Part shown: positions 38,101 through 40,093 of the stretch, piece by piece
Position numbering within the stretch: the first letter of the stretch is position 1
Layout of the letters: each line of letters opens with the position of its first letter
Assembly: GCA_017962605.1 (NCBI GenBank)
Contig: JAGCUY010000168.1
Coordinates: forward strand, 1 to 40,093
DNA: 40,093 nt
Reading direction: 5' to 3'
DNA from: Kiritimatiellia bacterium
GTDB lineage: Bacteria; Verrucomicrobiota; Kiritimatiellia; RFP12; JAAYLN01
The notes under the pieces: model-generated
What the model saw: only the letters and a program-made list of their open reading frames with translations
The model's database searches: none
What the model was told of the DNA's origin: nothing
Position numbers and translations under genes: made by a program

Positions 38101-38275
38101 TTCTCTGCAGCGCCTGCACGTAGCGCAGCCCCTCTTCGAGTTCGGGGTTGAGGGGCGCGTCGCCCATCTGCTGCGCGGATGCGCCGAAGGCCACGAAAGC
38201 GGCGACCGCCGCAACGGCCATGGCGCGGACGCCATGCCGCGCCGCGCCGGACTTCAAGATTCCAATGTCATTCAT
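35165..38275 (-). CDS. Giant periplasmic TPR protein
   Basis: A 1036-residue secreted helical-repeat protein. ATG 38275 lies ten bases after GTGGAGA and begins a signal peptide (GVRAMAVAAVAAFVAFGASAQQ). Almost all of the remainder is TPR-like: repeated two-helix units such as ALADSYYAYARYDDCSAIYGSF, DALFRQGQIAEARDRLLQVLNAFP, FGEKAFQDGDYAGALEYYTIVANSYTNSPLALAAMQ and VGTIYMSMKDAEKAEAALSRLRRDYP, probably more than fifteen. Architecture resembles the large CpoB/YbgF/BamD-like TPR scaffolds that accompany Tol/Exb motors, but no domain gives a specific function. It leads the ExbB-ExbD-ExbD-GspF-pseudopilin cluster and has its own strong promoter (38297-38325). Confidence 0.85.
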   Translation of the reverse strand: MNDIGILKSGAARHGVRAMAVAAVAAFVAFGASAQQMGDAPLNPELEEGLRYVQALQRNFFLDIADAVLKELTSRFPEAAVRAAQLQLEADLMRGKFDVVKEQIAAAEKAGKPEDILWAMRLALADSYYAYARYDDCSAIYGSFFAKYQKKDKDGKITVTVPESLASTFTGAAYKFAQMLIGMKKRDEAIALYEVLVKQPGLPGHIKRQCLGETAELCIALADEATDAKKREPYLVKADKLADNLLWERDLWFGKAIVFKAHVLMVRDKPEEAQQLVDNYMGALTEIHRELVAIQEETGDPVVRQSPMAECRYLLATMQQEKAQTLMAAQDFSATDPKKREEVISLLLGTKDPSTGKRNGKGAFNHFINVYLKYPESAWAADAGARSEQVRSLLEETFGSGPKSIVTPAQEAKVREIQYRDARALFRQGQIAEARDRLLQVLNAFPNCEEAVFALEDLAKCYIQEVGRDAGAQLYAETVVGHLAERFCDNPLYIQAAGDELIRIAEFWKECGRDDMRRATYTKFFALYPTHPSCVSMLTSFGEKAFQDGDYAGALEYYTIVANSYTNSPLALAAMQRITAIHETQGDYDRLMPALEDYIERLKSLPKPTQALFSTRYRRAAAMRTRAVETLRSATNDTDKAQASRSLGIAVKEFDALAKELATPPPSSEVDEKEKKQNQSVREMSLYNKAFSLTQFPAKDEAAKNKMRQLAADAFEEVVKNFPQGESAPAALIQVGTIYMSMKDAEKAEAALSRLRRDYPDSEQAKGALPMIADSLMKMGEREGAVARYREMFSGSGTDYSDTDIMRAANALIESKEFDLARLALDKVLGRAEAGSPMQIQARFAECRLLVAKGDHAAAVEKLQTFINDFPTLQLMVDAYAMLSNAASEAGLAEKVSDKRVSFFDASIAAMKEVKKRRTNDLEQAQCDIDTGRIMARKARAEAEFGDKNRANDFLGKALISYQVFIDSVGEDRPQLLPLAETAYFEAVPLLMERGLWEQVLENCAAYLERFPQGRYVGQLNAWRNQARIELGEGNE

Positions 38276-38296
38276 CCGTGATATCTCCACGAAAGA

Positions 38297-38325
38297 ATGC
38301 TACACCATCCTCGGCAAAAAGTCAA
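38297..38325 (-). promoter_or_regulatory. Promoter of the giant TPR gene and envelope-machine cluster
   Basis: Minus strand: TTGACT (38320-38325), 17-base spacer, TAGCAT (38297-38302). The leader is about 15 bases and includes GTGGAGA. Confidence 0.78.
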
Positions 38326-38344
38326 ACCGCGCGCGAAAATTTTT

Positions 38345-38380
38345 AAAAACAAAAGGGCGGCCGCGTTTCGGCGGCCGCCC
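38345..38380 (-). terminator. Rho-independent terminator after the nrdD-type gene
   Basis: On the minus strand GGGCGGCCGC (38371-38380) pairs perfectly with GCGGCCGCCC (38355-38364), with a six-base loop, and is followed by a T-rich run TTTTGTTTTT (38345-38354). It lies 20 bases after the stop of the reductase gene and separates it from the TPR promoter. Confidence 0.85.
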
Positions 38381-38399
38381 CCTCTGGGCTCGGGCGGGG

Positions 38400-40093
38400 T
38401 TATGCCGCCGCCGTCGCAAGGGACATCAGGAACTGCTTGATGTCCGAGACGCCGCGGAAGCTCTTGGGCACATCGCCGTCGAGGACGACCAGCGTCGGCG
38501 CCTGCTTGACGCCATACTGCGCCACCAGGTCGGGATGGTCGGCCGCGATGAGCTTCTCGTACTTCACGCCGGCCTTGTCCAGCAGCGCGCACGCCGCCTT
38601 GCAGTTCGGGCAAGTGGCCGTGGTGAACAAAAGCGGAGTTCCGCGCAGGTCTGCGCGGCCCGCCGCGGGAGCGGCGGGTGCAAGACCAGCAGAGGCTGCC
38701 GCCGCAATATCGGAGGGGGCGGCTTTAGCCGCTCCTGCCGCCGCCTTCTCGGCGCCGTTGAGCACATGGTCCTTGACCACGCAGCGGCCAAGGTGGTGGT
38801 GCTCTTCGCCAATGGGCCCCTGGTGCGTGAGCTGCGAGTGCTCGATGTCGTAGGTCTTGCGGTCGAGGAACTCCTGCGACTTGCCCTCGTTCCAGTTCTG
38901 CACCGGGCGGTAGTAGCCGGTGATGCGGCTGTAAACCTCCGTCTTGCGGCCGCAGATCGGGCACTCCTTCTGCTCGCCGGTGAGGTAGCCGTGGTCGGCG
39001 CAGATGGAGTAGGTCGGCGACATGGTGTAGTAGGGGAGCTTGTAGTTCTCGGCGATCTTGCGCACCAGCGCGGCCGCGGACTGCCAGGAGGGCAGCTTCT
39101 CGCCAAGGAAGGCGTGGAAGACGGTGCCCGAGGTGTAGCGGGTCTGGAGGTCGTCCTGGATGTCAAGGGCGGAGAAGATGTCCTCGCTGAAGCCCACGGG
39201 CAGGTGCGAGGAGTTGGTGTAGTAGGGCTTGCCGTTCTCGTTGGCGGTGATGATGTCGGCGTAGCGCTCCTTGTCGTGCTTGGCGAAGCGGTAGGCGGTG
39301 GACTCCGCCGGGGTGGCCTCGAGGTTGTAGAGGTCGCCATACTGCTCCTGATAGTCGCTGAGGCGCTCGCGCATGTGGTCGAGGACCTGCTTGGCGAACT
39401 CCTGGACCTCGGGGTGCGTGAGGTCCTTGCGGAGCCACTTGGCGTTGAGGGCCGCCTCGTTCATGCCGACGAGCCCGATGGTCGAGAAGTGGTTGCTGAA
39501 GGTGCCGAGGTAGCGCTTGGTGTAGGGGTAGAGGCCGTTCTCGAGGAGCTTGGTGATGACGGTGCGCTTGGTCTTGAGCGAGCGCGCCGAGATGTCCATG
39601 AGTTTGTCGAGGCGGTCGTAGAAGTCCTTCTCGCTCGTGGAGAGGTAGGCGAGGCGCGGGAGGTTGAGGGTGACTACGCCGATGGAGCCGGTCGATTCGC
39701 CTGAGCCGAAGAATCCGCCGGTCTTCTTGCGGAGCTCGCGGAGGTCGAGGCGCAGGCGGCAGCACATGGAGCGGACATCCGACGGCTCCATGTCGGAGTT
39801 GATGTAGTTGGAGAAGTAGGGCGTGCCGTATTTGGCCGTCATCTCGAAGAGGAGGCGGTTGTTCTCGCTCTCGTTCCAGTCGAAGTCGCGGGTGATGGAG
39901 TAGGTGGGGATGGGATACTGGAAGCCGCGGCCATTGGCGTCGCCTTCGATCATGATCTCGATAAAAGCTTTGTTGACCAGGCGCATCTCCTCGACGCAAT
40001 CCTTGTACTTGAAGTCCATCTCTTTGCCGCCGACGATGGCGTTGAGCTCGGCAAGGTCGTTGGGGACCACCCAGTCCAACGTGATGTTGGTAA
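38400..40093 (-). CDS. nrdD: Anaerobic class III ribonucleotide reductase fused to a redoxin domain (5' end cut by edge)
   Basis: The C-terminal ~565 codons of an anaerobic ribonucleoside-triphosphate reductase, the oxygen-sensitive glycyl-radical enzyme that makes dNTPs. The frame is open to the right edge (TNITLDWVVPNDL precedes the first visible Met). Visible: SMCCRLRLDLRELRKKTGGFFGSG near the active site, a zinc site with CADHGYLTGEQKECPICG, and the glycyl radical motif RITGYYRPVQNW. After a low-complexity Ala/Pro/Gly linker comes a thioredoxin/glutaredoxin-like domain with the redox pair CPNC in LLFTTATCPNCKAACALL and the cis-Pro segment QAPTLVV. The linker is encoded by hairpin elements. 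The redoxin probably supplies electrons internally (inference). The activating enzyme NrdG is not in view. Confidence 0.93.
   Translation of the reverse strand, partial: TNITLDWVVPNDLAELNAIVGGKEMDFKYKDCVEEMRLVNKAFIEIMIEGDANGRGFQYPIPTYSITRDFDWNESENNRLLFEMTAKYGTPYFSNYINSDMEPSDVRSMCCRLRLDLRELRKKTGGFFGSGESTGSIGVVTLNLPRLAYLSTSEKDFYDRLDKLMDISARSLKTKRTVITKLLENGLYPYTKRYLGTFSNHFSTIGLVGMNEAALNAKWLRKDLTHPEVQEFAKQVLDHMRERLSDYQEQYGDLYNLEATPAESTAYRFAKHDKERYADIITANENGKPYYTNSSHLPVGFSEDIFSALDIQDDLQTRYTSGTVFHAFLGEKLPSWQSAAALVRKIAENYKLPYYTMSPTYSICADHGYLTGEQKECPICGRKTEVYSRITGYYRPVQNWNEGKSQEFLDRKTYDIEHSQLTHQGPIGEEHHHLGRCVVKDHVLNGAEKAAAGAAKAAPSDIAAAASAGLAPAAPAAGRADLRGTPLLFTTATCPNCKAACALLDKAGVKYEKLIAADHPDLVAQYGVKQAPTLVVLDGDVPKSFRGVSDIKQFLMSLATAAA
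38635..38687 (-). repeat. Two-hairpin element D, copy 3 (NrdD-redoxin linker)
   Basis: Same gap-free layout as the prepilin copies: CGCGCA-GGTC-TGCGCG, then CCCGCCGC-GGGA-GCGGCGGG and TGCAAGACC. The second stem differs from CCCCGGCG/CGCCGGGG in both arms and still pairs. It is read in a different frame from the prepilin copies. Confidence 0.85.
38715..38736 (-). repeat. Further hairpin in the NrdD-redoxin linker
   Basis: Stem of about nine pairs (two G-T) around the loop TTTA: the arm containing GGGCGGC pairs with GCCGCTCC. It lies 28 bases from the two-hairpin element within the same Ala-rich linker. Confidence 0.6.

Noticed and set aside
36683..38281. 532-residue plus-strand frame
   Set aside because: It is antisense to the giant TPR gene and is rich in Val/Gly/Glu/Leu with no recognisable domain; the minus strand has signal peptide, TPR repeats, SD and promoter.
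29882..38736. Hairpin elements as classic REP sequences with a RAYT transposase
   Set aside because: No tyrosine transposase gene is in the window, and REPs are normally intergenic while these are mostly coding. The link remains untested outside the window.

Overview
The window looks like chromosomal DNA of a Gram-negative, anaerobic member of the PVC superphylum. A Kiritimatiellota- or Lentisphaerota-like gut or sediment bacterium is my best guess, but this is inference and no marker gene proves it. Reasons: GC-rich coding DNA, LPS-type export genes, two ExbB/ExbD motor sets, many 'FTLIEL' pseudopilins, lysine/proline/alanine tails on a DksA-type protein and on a phosphofructokinase, a pyrophosphate-type phosphofructokinase signature and an oxygen-sensitive class III ribonucleotide reductase. 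Genes are tightly packed and mostly on the minus strand; only ribBA, a NifU-domain gene and comEC (8567-11806) are on the plus strand. No intergenic stretch exceeds about 300 bases and I saw no RNA gene.

Layout from left to right. 1-4950 (minus): operon of a TPR membrane protein, a DksA/TraR zinc-finger protein with a histone-H1-like tail, an O-antigen ligase-type protein and an MsbA-type ABC exporter cut by the left edge. 5027-8383 (minus): ExbB, ExbD, TonB and a secreted protein of unknown function. 8567-11806 (plus): ribBA, NifU domain, comEC. 11774-13078 (minus): phosphofructokinase, converging on comEC. 13311-17060 (minus): a polytopic membrane protein, a divergent PAP2 protein and a DUF4965/glutaminase-type protein. 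17138-21144 (minus): a secreted clan GH-A glycoside hydrolase and a GT2-GtrA glycosyltransferase. 21295-22335: hisC. 22348-38275 (minus): a roughly 16 kb envelope-machine cluster, transcribed as giant TPR protein, small TPR protein, ExbB, ExbD, ExbD, GspF/PilC, seven pseudopilin-like proteins and a 1203-residue PilX-like protein. 38400-40093: an anaerobic NTP reductase fused to a redoxin domain, cut by the right edge.

The most unusual feature is repeat biology. Short hairpin-forming elements of several families lie inside coding sequences and keep the frame open: in the ABC exporter, the polytopic membrane protein, the glycoside hydrolase, the leader peptides of four prepilin-like proteins, and the linker joining NrdD to its redoxin domain. 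Copies show compensatory stem changes, so the folded structure appears to be maintained. The layout recalls Rickettsia palindromic elements, but the sequences look different. Separately, most gaps between genes are filled with degenerate 7-base (sometimes 8-base) tandem repeats whose composition changes from site to site. Two genes, ribBA and the glycoside hydrolase, have strong promoters so close to the ATG that leaderless mRNAs are predicted.
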